Positions 1-8,537 are shown, counted from the stretch's first letter. The stretch: 39,041 nucleotides of DNA from an uncultured Planctomycetaceae bacterium (GCA_903924405.1 CAIYBH010000244.1:1-39041), one strand, 5' to 3'. Notes: a model not told the origin generated them from the letters alone. Numbers and translations are program-made.

Positions 1-1
1 C

Positions 2-457
2 CAGAAGGGTTGCGTCTTCGTTCCACACGCCCTCGTCGTTCGCGCGGGTCAGACGGTTGAAGTGATCTCCGGCGACGCAGTGGCCCACAACACACACACC
101 TACCCGCTGAAGAATACGGCCACAAATGTGCTTATCGCCCCAAACACGGCTGAAGGCAAGGGCCAGAAGATTGAGTGCAAAACGGCAGAAAGCCTGCCGC
201 TGAAAGTCACCTGTGACTTCCATCCCTGGATGGCCGCGTACTGGATGGTCGTTGATCACCCATACGTCGCCGTTACAGACAAGGACGGAAAGTTCACCAT
301 TCCGGGACTGCCAGCTGGAGAACATGAATTCCGCGTGTGGCACGAAAAAGTTGGCTACATCAACCGAAAGTACACCGTGAAGGTCAAGGCCGGCGACAAC
401 GCTCAGAAGCCAATTGAAGTCAGTGGTGACGGCCTGAAAAAGGGCTCACTGAAGTAA
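2..457 (+). CDS. Cupredoxin-like secreted protein with carboxypeptidase-regulatory-like tail (5' end missing)
   Basis: The reading frame is open from base 2, so the gene enters from the left and its start and any signal peptide are outside the window; 151 residues are visible. The part before the first in-window GTG still reads as good protein (KGCVFVPHALVVRAGQTVEV), so that GTG is not the start. Possible type-1 copper ligands are visible: a His in VAHNTH and a Cys, His and Met in CDFHPWM. This is the pattern of plastocyanin/azurin-like folds. It is followed by a small beta-sandwich segment (DKDGKFTIPGLPAGEHEFRVWHE) typical of carboxypeptidase-regulatory-like domains. Similar proteins are common in planctomycetes and are usually annotated as plastocyanin or methylamine-utilisation-like. 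A periplasmic electron-transfer or copper-binding role is inferred. A strong terminator follows the stop codon. Confidence 0.8.
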   Translation, partial: QKGCVFVPHALVVRAGQTVEVISGDAVAHNTHTYPLKNTATNVLIAPNTAEGKGQKIECKTAESLPLKVTCDFHPWMAAYWMVVDHPYVAVTDKDGKFTIPGLPAGEHEFRVWHEKVGYINRKYTVKVKAGDNAQKPIEVSGDGLKKGSLK

Positions 458-531
458 TCACGAACGTCTCGGTGACATGCCCGGTCAGCCGGACGCGTCA
501 CTCTGACACACTCACGACGGCACCAGAATTT

Positions 532-563
532 AAGCCTCATGTCTCGCGACATGAGGCTTTTTT
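532..563 (+). terminator. Strong Rho-independent terminator
   Basis: A perfect 12-bp stem (AAGCCTCATGTC / GACATGAGGCTT) closes a four-base TCGC loop and runs into a T tract. It lies about 75 bases after the cupredoxin gene stop and before the convergent DUF167 gene, so it probably ends the first transcript and may work in both directions. Confidence 0.9.
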
Positions 564-605
564 GTGCTCACCAGCGGGCACAGACAACGTCCGCAGCCCC
601 CTGCT

Positions 606-932
606 TCAGTCCGTGTCCGAAAGCTCCTGGAACAATCGCTCCACGACAACCACTGCAGCGATGCCCTGCACGTGAATGTCTTTACGGCGACTGATCTCTC
701 CGCGCAGAACAGTTAGTCTGGACAAGGGAACGTGCAGTGCGGTCGCCACAAGAGCCAATACTGCGGCCGTCGCTTTGCCTTTGTCCGGAGGTTCAGTGAC
801 GGCAACCTTCAGACGGCCAGCGTGCATCCCGCAGAGCTGATTTCTGCGAGCTTTCGGCTGAACATGCACCAGCAACAGGCATCCGTCTGCAGCATCCCGT
901 ACAGCAGCAGAGATCTGCTCACGCTGCATCAT
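606..932 (-). CDS. DUF167 / UPF0235 (YggU-like) family protein
   Basis: 108 residues. The small DUF167 fold is recognisable from the early segment LLLVHVQPKARRNQL, the central GRLKVAVTEPPDKGKATAAV (family pattern: Pro-Pro-x-x-Gly-Lys-Ala-Asn/Thr), and the later LSRLTVLRGEISRRKDI. The biochemical function of this family is not established. I place the start at the ATG at 932, one of two adjacent ATGs, preceded by a purine-rich AAGGTGG. The frame stays open further upstream, but that extension would overlap the end of parB. The gene begins 37 bases after the parB stop on the same strand, so the two are probably co-transcribed. Confidence 0.85.
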   Translation of the reverse strand: MMQREQISAAVRDAADGCLLLVHVQPKARRNQLCGMHAGRLKVAVTEPPDKGKATAAVLALVATALHVPLSRLTVLRGEISRRKDIHVQGIAAVVVVERLFQELSDTD

Positions 933-969
933 GAAACGGGTTCCCACCTTTGACGCGTCGCGGCTCGAC

Positions 970-1950
970 TCAGGCAGACTTGCGAAGTTTGCCGACAATC
1001 CGCTCAAAGTCTGCGTTGCCGTTGAAATGGATCACAATCTGCCCGGCATCATTCTTCTTCAGACGAATGTCAATCTTCGCCCCCAGCACATCTCGCAGGG
1101 CCCCCTGGAGCGACAGGACGTGATTAGACATCTCCGGTTTGGCCACTGCTGAATCCGCAGCGTTTTCCCCGGACTCGTCAATCTGAGTCGCTGGGGCAGA
1201 CTGCAGCATCTCCCGCACAATCTCTTCCGCCCGTCGAACAGACAACTGCTCGGTCTCAATCCGAGTCGCCAGCACACACTGCTGCTCAGCCGCCAGCGGC
1301 AGCAGGGCGCGAGCATGCCCGGAAGTAATGCGATCTGTTCGCAGCAATTGCTGCACAGGCTCCGGCAGCTCCAGAAGTCGCATCATGTTGCTGACGTTCG
1401 CGCGACTCATGCTCAGTTGCCGAGCAAGGTCCTCGATGGTCCCGCCAAATCGATCCAGATACTCACGAAACGCGACGGCTTTCTCCAGAACGTTCAGATC
1501 TTCACGCTTCAGGTTTTCCTCAAGAGCCGCCTCTGTGGCCTGGCGATCAGAAAACTGGATGATGCGGCAGGGAACTTTCTCAAGACCTGCCTGCTGGGCC
1601 GCGCGCCATCGGCGTTCCCCGGCAATCAACTGGTATCCCGGCTGGCCATCCTCCCGCGCCCTCACCAGCAACGGCTGTAGTATGCCGTGTCGACGAATAC
1701 TGTCCGCCAGTTCATCGATGGCCACCTGATCAAAATCGCGACGCGGCTGTGATGGGTTGCGTTCGATCTGCTCCAGCACAATCTCATCAGATCCGGGGGT
1801 CAGCGGAGCATTCATCGACGGCATCGGAATCGTCGCGGGCTGGTCGCTGGAATCTTCTTCCACACTGCCCAGCAATGCATTTAATCCGCGCCCCAGACGC
1901 CGCTTGAATACAGGCTGACCAGATGCATACTCCGCCGACTGTGCTTCCAT
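970..1950 (-). CDS. parB: Chromosome partitioning protein ParB
   Basis: 326 residues, a normal ParB/Spo0J length. The N-terminus has the ParA-interacting signature KRRLGRGLNALLG (about 17-28). The CTP-binding/nuclease-like domain shows NPSQPRRDF (65-73), GERRWRAA (111-118) and ENLKREDLN (145-153), followed by a helix-turn-helix (about 172-192, TIEDLARQLSMSRANVSNMM). A variable linker and a C-terminal dimerisation segment follow. ParB binds parS sites near the origin and spreads by CTP-dependent clamping. The ATG at 1950 has GAGG seven bases upstream. parA is not next to it and no parS palindrome (TGTTTCACGTGAAACA type) was seen in the window. dnaA lies about 1.4 kb away, with an unrelated hydrolase between. 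Confidence 0.95.
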   Translation of the reverse strand: MEAQSAEYASGQPVFKRRLGRGLNALLGSVEEDSSDQPATIPMPSMNAPLTPGSDEIVLEQIERNPSQPRRDFDQVAIDELADSIRRHGILQPLLVRAREDGQPGYQLIAGERRWRAAQQAGLEKVPCRIIQFSDRQATEAALEENLKREDLNVLEKAVAFREYLDRFGGTIEDLARQLSMSRANVSNMMRLLELPEPVQQLLRTDRITSGHARALLPLAAEQQCVLATRIETEQLSVRRAEEIVREMLQSAPATQIDESGENAADSAVAKPEMSNHVLSLQGALRDVLGAKIDIRLKKNDAGQIVIHFNGNADFERIVGKLRKSA

Positions 1951-2112
1951 TGTGCCGCCTCAGAACCAACCGGATCCGGAACTGGTGGATCCTCAACCGT
2001 GTTTTCGAACGTGTTTCAAATCTCGCACTGCTTCACACTGACAGCTCAGCTGAACTCGCCTGACCCTTCGGTCCATGATGCTGAACCACGGGCCGTGTCC
2101 AGGCCGCTGTCA

Positions 2113-2141
2113 TTGGTTGTCATCGGCACAATCGGTATATT
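2113..2141 (+). promoter_or_regulatory. Candidate sigma-70-type promoter for the hydrolase gene
   Basis: A TATATT -10-like hexamer (2136-2141) lies 17 bases after a weak TTGGTT -35-like hexamer (2113-2118). The predicted transcript start near 2148 gives a leader of about 155 bases. The -10 match is good and the -35 match is poor, so this is tentative. Confidence 0.35.
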
Positions 2142-2173
2142 CGGTACAGTCTGACATCCGGATTTCATGGAAG

Positions 2174-2188
2174 CGGCAGATTCTGCCG
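2174..2188. promoter_or_regulatory. 15-base perfect dyad, possible operator
   Basis: CGGCAGA-T-TCTGCCG is perfectly symmetrical around one base. A one-base loop makes a poor RNA hairpin, so if functional it is more likely a binding site for a dimeric regulator. It lies between the candidate rightward promoter and the hydrolase start, and about 230 bases upstream of parB. Confidence 0.35.
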
Positions 2189-2303
2189 GTCCGCAATCCC
2201 ACCAGAGACACTCAGGCAGGCGCGGCGGGCCCGCTGGCAACCGCCCAGCGAAAAGAATTCGTTCCACATTCCCCCTCACCCTTAAACGAAAGCGATAACC
2301 ACC

Positions 2304-3203
2304 ATGACCCGTAGACTCGTGCTTCTCCTCGGTCCCCTGCTCTGCCTGCCCCCGTCAGCGTCTGCTGAAGAGTGGAGAGCCATCACTCCTGACGTGATCT
2401 ATGGACACAAGGCCGGGATGGCCCTGACGTATGACGTCATCAGACCCGGTCAGAATGCAAATGGAGCCGCAGTCCTGTTCATGGTCAGCGGTGGCTGGGT
2501 CTCTACATGGATGCCGCCGGAATCCGTAGTTCGCGCTGAAAAACGCGGACTGAATCTGTTCGAAAAAATCGTCGATCGAGGCTACACACTGATCCTTGTG
2601 CGACATGGCAGCAGCCCGTGGTTTAAAGTTCCGGATGCCGTCTCAGATGTCCGCATCGCCATTCGCCACATTCGCCGTAATGCTGATACATGGAAAATCG
2701 ATCCCACACGCATCGGAGTCTGTGGTGGCAGCGCCGGTGGCCACTTATCGCTGGTCCTGGGCACAATGGGTGATGATGGACAACCAGACGGCAAAGGCGA
2801 ACTGGACAAAATCTCCAGCCGAGTCCAGGCGGTAGCCGCCTATTTTCCACCCACAGACATTCGGGAATATGTGAACCACAAAACTCTGAGCGCTCAGTTT
2901 CCGGCAATCGTCTTCCCCGCAGATCAGGCTCCGGCGGTTTCCCCTTTACTCGCCGTCAGCAGCGACGACGCGCCAACTCTGCTGATCCATGGCGACAAGG
3001 ATGAACTGGTGCCGATTTCTCACAGCGAACGCTTTCTGGACGCGATGAAGCAGGCGAACGCGACCTGCGAACTGCTTGTGATGCCCGGCGCTGCTCACGG
3101 CTTTCCCGGCGAACAGGGACAACAGGCCGAATCAGCCCTGCTGGACTGGTTCGACACGCACCTGAAACCAGCCGCACCGTCTGAGAAACCGTCTCAGCAG
3201 TAG
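2304..3203 (+). CDS. Exported alpha/beta hydrolase (BD-FAE / prolyl-oligopeptidase-like)
   Basis: 299 residues with a clear Sec signal peptide (MTRRLVLLLGPLLCLPPSASA, cleavage near residue 21), so it acts in the periplasm or outside. The nucleophile elbow is GGSAGG with Ser143. The acid is probably Asp231 or Asp233 in HGDKDELV, and the base is His265 in AAHGFPG. The oxyanion-side motif is SGGW rather than the common HGGG. The fold and triad fit esterases or peptidases of the dienelactone-hydrolase/prolyl-oligopeptidase type; the substrate cannot be told. The ATG start is supported by the signal peptide, although no strong Shine-Dalgarno is present. It is transcribed alone and converges on dnaA, with a palindromic spacer between. 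Confidence 0.85.
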   Translation: MTRRLVLLLGPLLCLPPSASAEEWRAITPDVIYGHKAGMALTYDVIRPGQNANGAAVLFMVSGGWVSTWMPPESVVRAEKRGLNLFEKIVDRGYTLILVRHGSSPWFKVPDAVSDVRIAIRHIRRNADTWKIDPTRIGVCGGSAGGHLSLVLGTMGDDGQPDGKGELDKISSRVQAVAAYFPPTDIREYVNHKTLSAQFPAIVFPADQAPAVSPLLAVSSDDAPTLLIHGDKDELVPISHSERFLDAMKQANATCELLVMPGAAHGFPGEQGQQAESALLDWFDTHLKPAAPSEKPSQQ

Positions 3204-3275
3204 TCACCGTAAATCATGCCGCTGCTGCAGATTTGGCACGGTCGGCCGATCGCGGCAAAAGGCATCAAACCCGTT

Positions 3276-3326
3276 CGCTGGCCCCCGGGCCAGCGGGCGG
3301 AGCCCGCAAAAGGGGGCTCCACGCCC
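3276..3326. repeat. Two adjacent GC-rich palindromes, REP-like or bidirectional terminator
   Basis: The first hairpin (3276-3295) has a 9-bp stem, CGCTGGCCC / GGGCCAGCG, with a two-base loop. The second (3295-3326) pairs GGAGCCC with GGGCTCC around an A-rich loop and has an outer GGGC/GCCC extension. They sit between the convergent hydrolase and dnaA genes. No T tract follows on either strand, so a repetitive extragenic palindrome is as likely as a terminator. Confidence 0.6.
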
Positions 3327-3330
3327 GGTT

Positions 3331-5094
3331 TCAGGACGCCAGACTGACTAATCTGCGTTCCAGCTCGTCTACCAGCTCCGCCACGGTGCGGCACTTAATC
3401 GAAGTTGGCAGTTCAAGCACGTCGCCCTGAGAAATCAGTTCGGAAACACGTCGTTCCGCCGCCACAACCGTACTGTGATCCCGTCCGCCAAAATACTGAC
3501 CAATTTCCCGATACGCAGTCTTCGTCAGACGACGCGACAAAAACATGGCAATCGAACGAGGTACGGCGACCGTCCGACGACGGGACGCAGAACGCAAATC
3601 CGCCACCGTGATTCCAAAAATCTCACAGACTGTCTTCTCAACATCGCTGATTCTGACCAGCCGGCGACACTCCTCTTCCATCCCTCCCAGTAACTCACGA
3701 GCCGTCGCGGCCGAAACCTTTTTCCCGGTCAGATGAAAATGACTCTCCAGCTGATTCAAAGCCCCCTGAAGCTCACGCACACTTTTGCCACAGCGCCTGA
3801 GCAGATAGTCGAGGGCATCGTCATGAAACGACGCTTTCAATCCCGTACAGAACGACTGCAGGAGTCTGCGTCGAGTCTCATGGTCCGGAGCGTCCACGCG
3901 ACAAACAAGACCACTCAGGAAACGCGTCGTCAACTCCTCCCGCTGCTTTGTCAGCATTCGCGGATGACGGTCCGAGGAAATGACAACCTGCCCGCCGTGC
4001 TCAATCACCTGCACAATCGTGTGCAGGAACTCTTCCTGAGTCGCTCGTTTGTTATCCAGAAATTCGATGTTATCGACCAGCAGGACGTCCACGTTTCGAA
4101 ACTTCTGCCGGAACGATGGCACCGTTCGGCCACTGAGCGCTGCTGTGAAGTAGTTCGTAAACGCTTCACTTGTCAGATACATCACGTTCTTCGCCGGAAA
4201 ACCCCGCCGAACCTCGGAATAGATCGCTTCCAGAAGATGCGTTTTTCCAGTTCCCGTCGCCCCGTAAATGAACAACGGGTTGTATCGCTCTCCCGGACTG
4301 GAGGCGACCTGCTTTGATGCCAGCACAGCCAGACTGTTGCACTCGCCAGCCACAAAGGAATCAAAGTTGCGGAACCGTCGTCGATTTGAGGCTCCGGCAG
4401 TTTCTGGTGCTGTTTCCACAGCCCGGGTCGTTCGACGCTGCACAGACTTCATGGCCTGAGTCAACGTGGAAACACCGCCAGCGTCCGCCAACTCGGCGGA
4501 CTTTTGCTTCTCAACGCTCGCTGGAGACTCAGCAACCGCCGCACTCGGCACATCGGACGCTTCCATCAGCGTCGCATCCACCTCCAACTGACAGGACGCT
4601 GATGCCCCCAGCATCTGCTGAGCCGCCCTGGTCATGGCCGTCCGAAACCGCCCCACCATCCAGTTCAGGATGAATGGGTTGGCGACACGCACCACCAGCC
4701 GATCACCCACGATGTCAAATCGACAACGGCGATGAAACCAGTGCTGAAAATTCTGCTCACCAACGGCATCCCGCACAGCAGACTCGATGGCCTCACCCGA
4801 AGGAACATTTCGCTGAAGCTCGGGCCGCGCCAGAGCCGCCGCTGCAGCCTGTCGCTTCGCACCACCAGCTGGCTTCGCCGCACCCGACGAGGCTCGCGAC
4901 GCAGTTGCTCGCGGTTTCAGAATCGCTCCAACCGCAGCGCAGACTTCAGCCGCACCTACAGAAGCGATCGTCTCCTCACGGCGCATCACCGCTGCCGGCG
5001 TTCCCGGATCGATCCTCACTTGTCCCGTTCGACGCGCTCTACTGGCGACTCGCGCAGACGGCACTGTGTCGTCATGACGTTTGGGCTGCGTCAT
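3331..5094 (-). CDS. dnaA: Chromosomal replication initiator DnaA, with N-terminal extension
   Basis: 587 residues, well over the usual 440-500. Domain I is visible at about 100-175 (GEQNFQHWF). It is preceded by roughly 100 residues rich in Ala and Arg that have no counterpart in typical DnaA, and followed by a low-complexity linker. The AAA+ domain has Walker A GATGTGKTH (about 277-286), Walker B LLVDNIEFL (about 336-344) and an Arg in LTTRF. Domain IV has the DNA-binding signature FGGRDHSTVVAAERRV (from about 533). The ATG at 5094 has a good GGGAGG upstream, which supports the long form. DnaA-ATP binds origin boxes and opens the origin. dnaN and recF are not adjacent. A paralogue rather than the main initiator cannot be excluded, though all key motifs are intact. 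Confidence 0.93.
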   Translation of the reverse strand: MTQPKRHDDTVPSARVASRARRTGQVRIDPGTPAAVMRREETIASVGAAEVCAAVGAILKPRATASRASSGAAKPAGGAKRQAAAAALARPELQRNVPSGEAIESAVRDAVGEQNFQHWFHRRCRFDIVGDRLVVRVANPFILNWMVGRFRTAMTRAAQQMLGASASCQLEVDATLMEASDVPSAAVAESPASVEKQKSAELADAGGVSTLTQAMKSVQRRTTRAVETAPETAGASNRRRFRNFDSFVAGECNSLAVLASKQVASSPGERYNPLFIYGATGTGKTHLLEAIYSEVRRGFPAKNVMYLTSEAFTNYFTAALSGRTVPSFRQKFRNVDVLLVDNIEFLDNKRATQEEFLHTIVQVIEHGGQVVISSDRHPRMLTKQREELTTRFLSGLVCRVDAPDHETRRRLLQSFCTGLKASFHDDALDYLLRRCGKSVRELQGALNQLESHFHLTGKKVSAATARELLGGMEEECRRLVRISDVEKTVCEIFGITVADLRSASRRRTVAVPRSIAMFLSRRLTKTAYREIGQYFGGRDHSTVVAAERRVSELISQGDVLELPTSIKCRTVAELVDELERRLVSLAS

Positions 5095-5292
5095 GCGCCC
5101 CTCCCTCTAGAACAGCGCGCAACAACGCCTTGACAGTATTCAATGCGACCGCCGCAGATTTGCAGTCACAACACAATACGGCCCAATCAGGTTTCCCGAT
5201 TCAGAAGCGCAGTTACAGACTGGATTTTTTGACAGGTTATGCTCGGAGGCACTCGCAGATAGTGCTTCCGAACGCTCACTCAACGTGGGTCG

Positions 5293-5320
5293 ATGTTAAC
5301 CTCACATGAAGAACTGTCAA
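5293..5320 (-). promoter_or_regulatory. Candidate dnaA promoter
   Basis: On the minus strand a perfect TTGACA (5320-5315) is followed after 16 bases by TAACAT (5298-5293), a four-of-six -10 match. The predicted start near 5286 leaves a leader of about 190 bases before the dnaA ATG. Confidence 0.45.
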
Positions 5321-5463
5321 ATGATCCGATTCGAATTCCATGGTCACTTTTGCGAGGGCAGTCCTAACTCGTTCTCTGCGAAAGATCTTAGAACAATTCC
5401 CATTTTTTCCGGCCGATTTCTGCGGAGTTTCCGCCTCCGGAGTTGACAGACTTTGTTTGTTGC

Positions 5464-5490
5464 AAAAACCCCTGAGCCGGGCACTTCAGG
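5464..5490 (-). terminator. Weak candidate terminator after the oxidoreductase gene
   Basis: On the minus strand CCTGA and TCAGG pair around a ten-base loop, followed by GGTTTTT. The stem is only five base pairs, so this is tentative. Its place, 62 bases after the oxidoreductase stop, is right for a terminator. Confidence 0.35.
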
Positions 5491-5551
5491 ACCCCCACTA
5501 TCCAACACAACCAACGTCAATCGCCTCAATTCACAACACACCGAATCCCCG

Positions 5552-7669
5552 TCAGTTTGCCAAATCGACAGGACTCCGCTCCACGTCCACAAAGGTGTCG
5601 TAAAACCCGCTCCCGCCGCCCCAGTCAGTTGCTTCTTCCGGTGTCAGACAATTGATGTGCCTGCGCACCCCCGCCTCGTCAACAACCCCACCAAACGGTA
5701 TCGATGCTACCCCCGGCCTGACCGCTTCAGAAATCGCACACAACGCAATAATCTCGCCACGTTCATTAAACACTCGCACTCGCTCCCCATCACTCAATCC
5801 CCGTCGCCGCGCATCGTCCCCGTTGATCTCTATTCGCAGTCGTCCCTCACGACCACGATGCCGCTCCATATGACTGTATCCCGTGTTCAGGTAGTGCAGC
5901 GTCTTGCCCGAAATCAACTGCAACTGCCCTGCCCCTGCCCTGCGAATCTCACCTCGTGACGGCAACGCCTCATGCCCCTCACGCAGTAACCGCTCCGAAA
6001 ACAACTCCGCCCGACCCGATGCTGTCGGAAACCCACCCTCCGCAAACGGCCTCCAGTCTTCAGGATGATTCAAATGCTGATATCCATGTTCCAGCAATGT
6101 CTCATACGTGATCCCCGACATCATCGGATGCAATGTTCGCAGAGCTGTCCGCAGCAGAGTTTCGTCAGATTCAAACAGCCACGATTCCGTCCGACCCAGG
6201 CACGCGGCCAGCCGACGAAATAACTCCGTGTTGGCGACCGACTCTCCCTCCGGCTCAATCGCCGGCCGGTTCATGCTCACATAATGATGCCCCCACGACG
6301 GAACAAGATCCAGGTGCTCAATCTGACTGGTGGCCGGCAACACAATATCCGCAAATCTCGCCGTGTCCGTCAGAAACAAGTCATGCACCACTGTGAACAG
6401 ATCGTCCCGCATCAACCCCCGCCTCACCAGCTGCTGATTTGGAAGACTGACCGCAGGATTGCTGTTGTAAATCAGCAATGACTGAATCGGTGGCCTCAAC
6501 TCAGTAGACGTCAGGTCACGACCCAGATCCCGCATGTTCAATGTCCGAACGCCCGGCTTCTGCAGCCACGGCATCAACAACTCCTCCATATTCAGCATCG
6601 AAAACTGAAACGCACCCGTTGATCGACACAGCCCCCCACCGCGATGTCGCCAGGCCCCAGTCAGAATCGGCAGACACGCCAGTGTCCGAAACATCATCGC
6701 TCCGTTCCGATGGTGCTCCAATCCAATCAACGGACGCAGCAGTGACGCCTGCACTGTGGCATATTCCCTCGCAAATCGCTCAATCTCCTCCGCACTCAGC
6801 CCCGTGTCCTCCGCCACACGGTCCGGAGCAAACTGCTGCACATGCTCCGCCAACTGATCAAATCCTGTCGAATAACGGTCAACGTAATCCCGATCCACAA
6901 GGTCGTCACGGATGATCACGTGCATCATCGCCAGCGCCAGCAACGTGTCCGCCCCCGGTCGAACAGCCAGATGCCAGTCCGCCGCCTCGGCCGTCCGAGT
7001 CCGCACGGGATCCACTACCACGATCTTCGCACCACGAGATCTGGCTGACAGGATCACCGGCCAGAGATGCAGATTCGTGACAATCGTGTTAGTGCCCCAC
7101 AGCACAATCAGGCGGCTGTGAATCAAGTCCTCCGGGTTGATTCCCACACCGTTTCCCTGAGTCGCACTCAGCCCCTGATGTGCCACCGCTCCACAGATGT
7201 TGCGATCCAGTCGACTGAATCCAAGCCATCCCCCCAAACGCTGATCCAGTGACGAGTGCTGAATCAATCCCTGATTGCCCGCAGAACTGAACGGCAGAAT
7301 GGCCTCACCACCATGCTCCACCATGATTCTCTGCCAACGCTCCGCAATCTCCGACAATGCCTCCTGCCATGAAATCCTGCGAAATTCTCCCGCACCGCGT
7401 ACACCCACGCGACGCAATGGATACAACACCCGCTCCGGATGATACACCCGCTCCAGATAGTGATTGACCTTCGCACACAGCGTCCCCCGCGTGAAAGGAT
7501 GCGATGGATCACCAAACAGTCGGCCAGCGCGGCCGTCCTGCACCTCAACCAGCCACGAACAGGTGTCCGGACAATCATGCCCGCAGGCCCCCCGGATCAA
7601 TTCGCGATCACCAGGTCCGCTACGCAAGGTACTGCCGTCGGCCATCGTTCTGCTCCGCCCTTCTCTCAA
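5552..7669 (-). CDS. Molybdopterin-dependent oxidoreductase (formate dehydrogenase/DMSO reductase superfamily)
   Basis: 705 residues. The N-terminal [4Fe-4S] site is clear: Cys29, Cys33 and Cys37 in CGHDCPDTC, and Cys65 in GTLCAKVNH. A cysteine in RNICGAVAHQGL (Cys159) sits where the molybdenum ligand is expected. Segments such as LIVLWGTNTIVTNLH and DIVLPATSQIEHLD, and a C-terminal dinucleotide-binding domain beginning near GQLQLISGKTLHYLN, fit the superfamily. It resembles the soluble single-subunit-like branch (MopB_3 type) more than a three-subunit respiratory enzyme. No twin-arginine leader is seen, so it is probably cytoplasmic. No iron-sulfur or membrane subunit gene is adjacent and the substrate is unknown. 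Residue numbers count from the start at 7669; a start at Met9 (7645) is also possible. Confidence 0.9.
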   Translation of the reverse strand: MREGRSRTMADGSTLRSGPGDRELIRGACGHDCPDTCSWLVEVQDGRAGRLFGDPSHPFTRGTLCAKVNHYLERVYHPERVLYPLRRVGVRGAGEFRRISWQEALSEIAERWQRIMVEHGGEAILPFSSAGNQGLIQHSSLDQRLGGWLGFSRLDRNICGAVAHQGLSATQGNGVGINPEDLIHSRLIVLWGTNTIVTNLHLWPVILSARSRGAKIVVVDPVRTRTAEAADWHLAVRPGADTLLALAMMHVIIRDDLVDRDYVDRYSTGFDQLAEHVQQFAPDRVAEDTGLSAEEIERFAREYATVQASLLRPLIGLEHHRNGAMMFRTLACLPILTGAWRHRGGGLCRSTGAFQFSMLNMEELLMPWLQKPGVRTLNMRDLGRDLTSTELRPPIQSLLIYNSNPAVSLPNQQLVRRGLMRDDLFTVVHDLFLTDTARFADIVLPATSQIEHLDLVPSWGHHYVSMNRPAIEPEGESVANTELFRRLAACLGRTESWLFESDETLLRTALRTLHPMMSGITYETLLEHGYQHLNHPEDWRPFAEGGFPTASGRAELFSERLLREGHEALPSRGEIRRAGAGQLQLISGKTLHYLNTGYSHMERHRGREGRLRIEINGDDARRRGLSDGERVRVFNERGEIIALCAISEAVRPGVASIPFGGVVDEAGVRRHINCLTPEEATDWGGGSGFYDTFVDVERSPVDLAN

Positions 7670-7727
7670 CGCTCCCTGATATCACACTTCGATCAGACAC
7701 ACCCGGCAATCCCGCCACCCACACGGA

Positions 7728-8537
7728 CTACCGAAGCTGCAGCTGCCACAGCACCGTCGCCAGCCCCACACTCAGACAATAACAGGCAAACCAGTGCAGG
7801 CGATCCTCAGATAACAGACGAATCAGCCATCGCAGACACAACACACCCACCACAAAACTCACCACAGCACCCGCCAGCACCGGTGACCAGCTCGGAATCG
7901 AACTCTCCGTCTCACCAAGAATCTTCAGCAGCTCCAGCAAGGTCGCTCCGCCAATCGCCGGTAGGGCCAGAAAAAAGGAAAATCGCGCCGCATCCGGGCC
8001 CCGCAGTCCACACATCAAGCCGGCCCCGACGGTACTTCCCGCCCGGGAAATGCCCGGCAGAATTGCCACCGCCTGAAATACTCCAATCACGACGGCTGTT
8101 CGCACCGGCATCTTCGCCAGATCCTGCTCACCGGCCTGCTCACGCCGCTGCATGCGTCTCGCGATGAACAGAATCAGCCCCGTAATCATCAGGCACCCAC
8201 CAGCCGCCAGAGCATTGTCGAAGATCGTCTCCAGCTGGTCCTTGAACTTCAGCCCCACAATCCCCACCGGCACGGAAGCCAGTACAATCAACGCCAGCAA
8301 TCGCGGACGATGCCACAATGCCAGCAGGTCCCGAAAATACACAAGGCCAATCGACATCAGTGTCCCGAAATGCAACGCCACGTTCATGGTCATGCCCTGC
8401 AGCCAGACAGGCAGCTCCTTTCCCGCAAGACTCCGCAACAATGCTTCCGCTATCACCAGATGTCCCGAGGAACTGATCGGAAGAAACTCGGCGACTCCCT
8501 GGACCACACCCAGAATCACCGCATACACATAATCCAT
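7728..8537 (-). CDS. uppP: Undecaprenyl-diphosphate phosphatase UppP (BacA)
   Basis: 269 residues, the usual length. It is a polytopic membrane protein. The N-terminal catalytic motif is GVAEFLPISSSGH (14-26, including Glu17), and the second motif is PGISRAGST. UppP dephosphorylates undecaprenyl pyrophosphate to recycle the carrier lipid of cell-wall and O-antigen synthesis, and confers bacitracin tolerance. I chose the ATG at 8537, which gives MDYVYAVILGVVQG at the family's normal N-terminus. The longer frame would begin with TTG and add 12 unlikely residues. It lies 58 bases upstream of the oxidoreductase gene on the same strand. Confidence 0.95.
   Translation of the reverse strand: MDYVYAVILGVVQGVAEFLPISSSGHLVIAEALLRSLAGKELPVWLQGMTMNVALHFGTLMSIGLVYFRDLLALWHRPRLLALIVLASVPVGIVGLKFKDQLETIFDNALAAGGCLMITGLILFIARRMQRREQAGEQDLAKMPVRTAVVIGVFQAVAILPGISRAGSTVGAGLMCGLRGPDAARFSFFLALPAIGGATLLELLKILGETESSIPSWSPVLAGAVVSFVVGVLCLRWLIRLLSEDRLHWFACYCLSVGLATVLWQLQLR

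Larger units (their letters stand above)
1951..2303. other. Divergent intergenic region between parB and the hydrolase gene
   Basis: 353 bases without a convincing gene. It must hold the promoter for parB leftward and for the hydrolase rightward. I see one plausible rightward promoter (2113-2141) and a 15-base perfect dyad (2174-2188), listed separately. Nothing else stands out, and no parS-like site is present. Confidence 0.5.
5095..5551. other. Intergenic region upstream of dnaA
   Basis: 457 bases between the oxidoreductase stop and the dnaA start, both on the minus strand. It holds a candidate dnaA promoter (5293-5320), a weak terminator-like hairpin (5464-5490), and competing small hairpins at 5422-5439 (GCGGA-GTT-TCCGC against CGGAG/CTCCG). 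It is locally richer in A+T than its surroundings. No cluster of TTATCCACA-type DnaA boxes was found, so I do not call an origin here. Confidence 0.5.

Noticed and set aside
1975..2020. GTGTTT-TCGAAC-GTGTTTC upstream of parB as a parS site
   Set aside because: It is a short direct repeat, not the 16-base palindrome required for parS.
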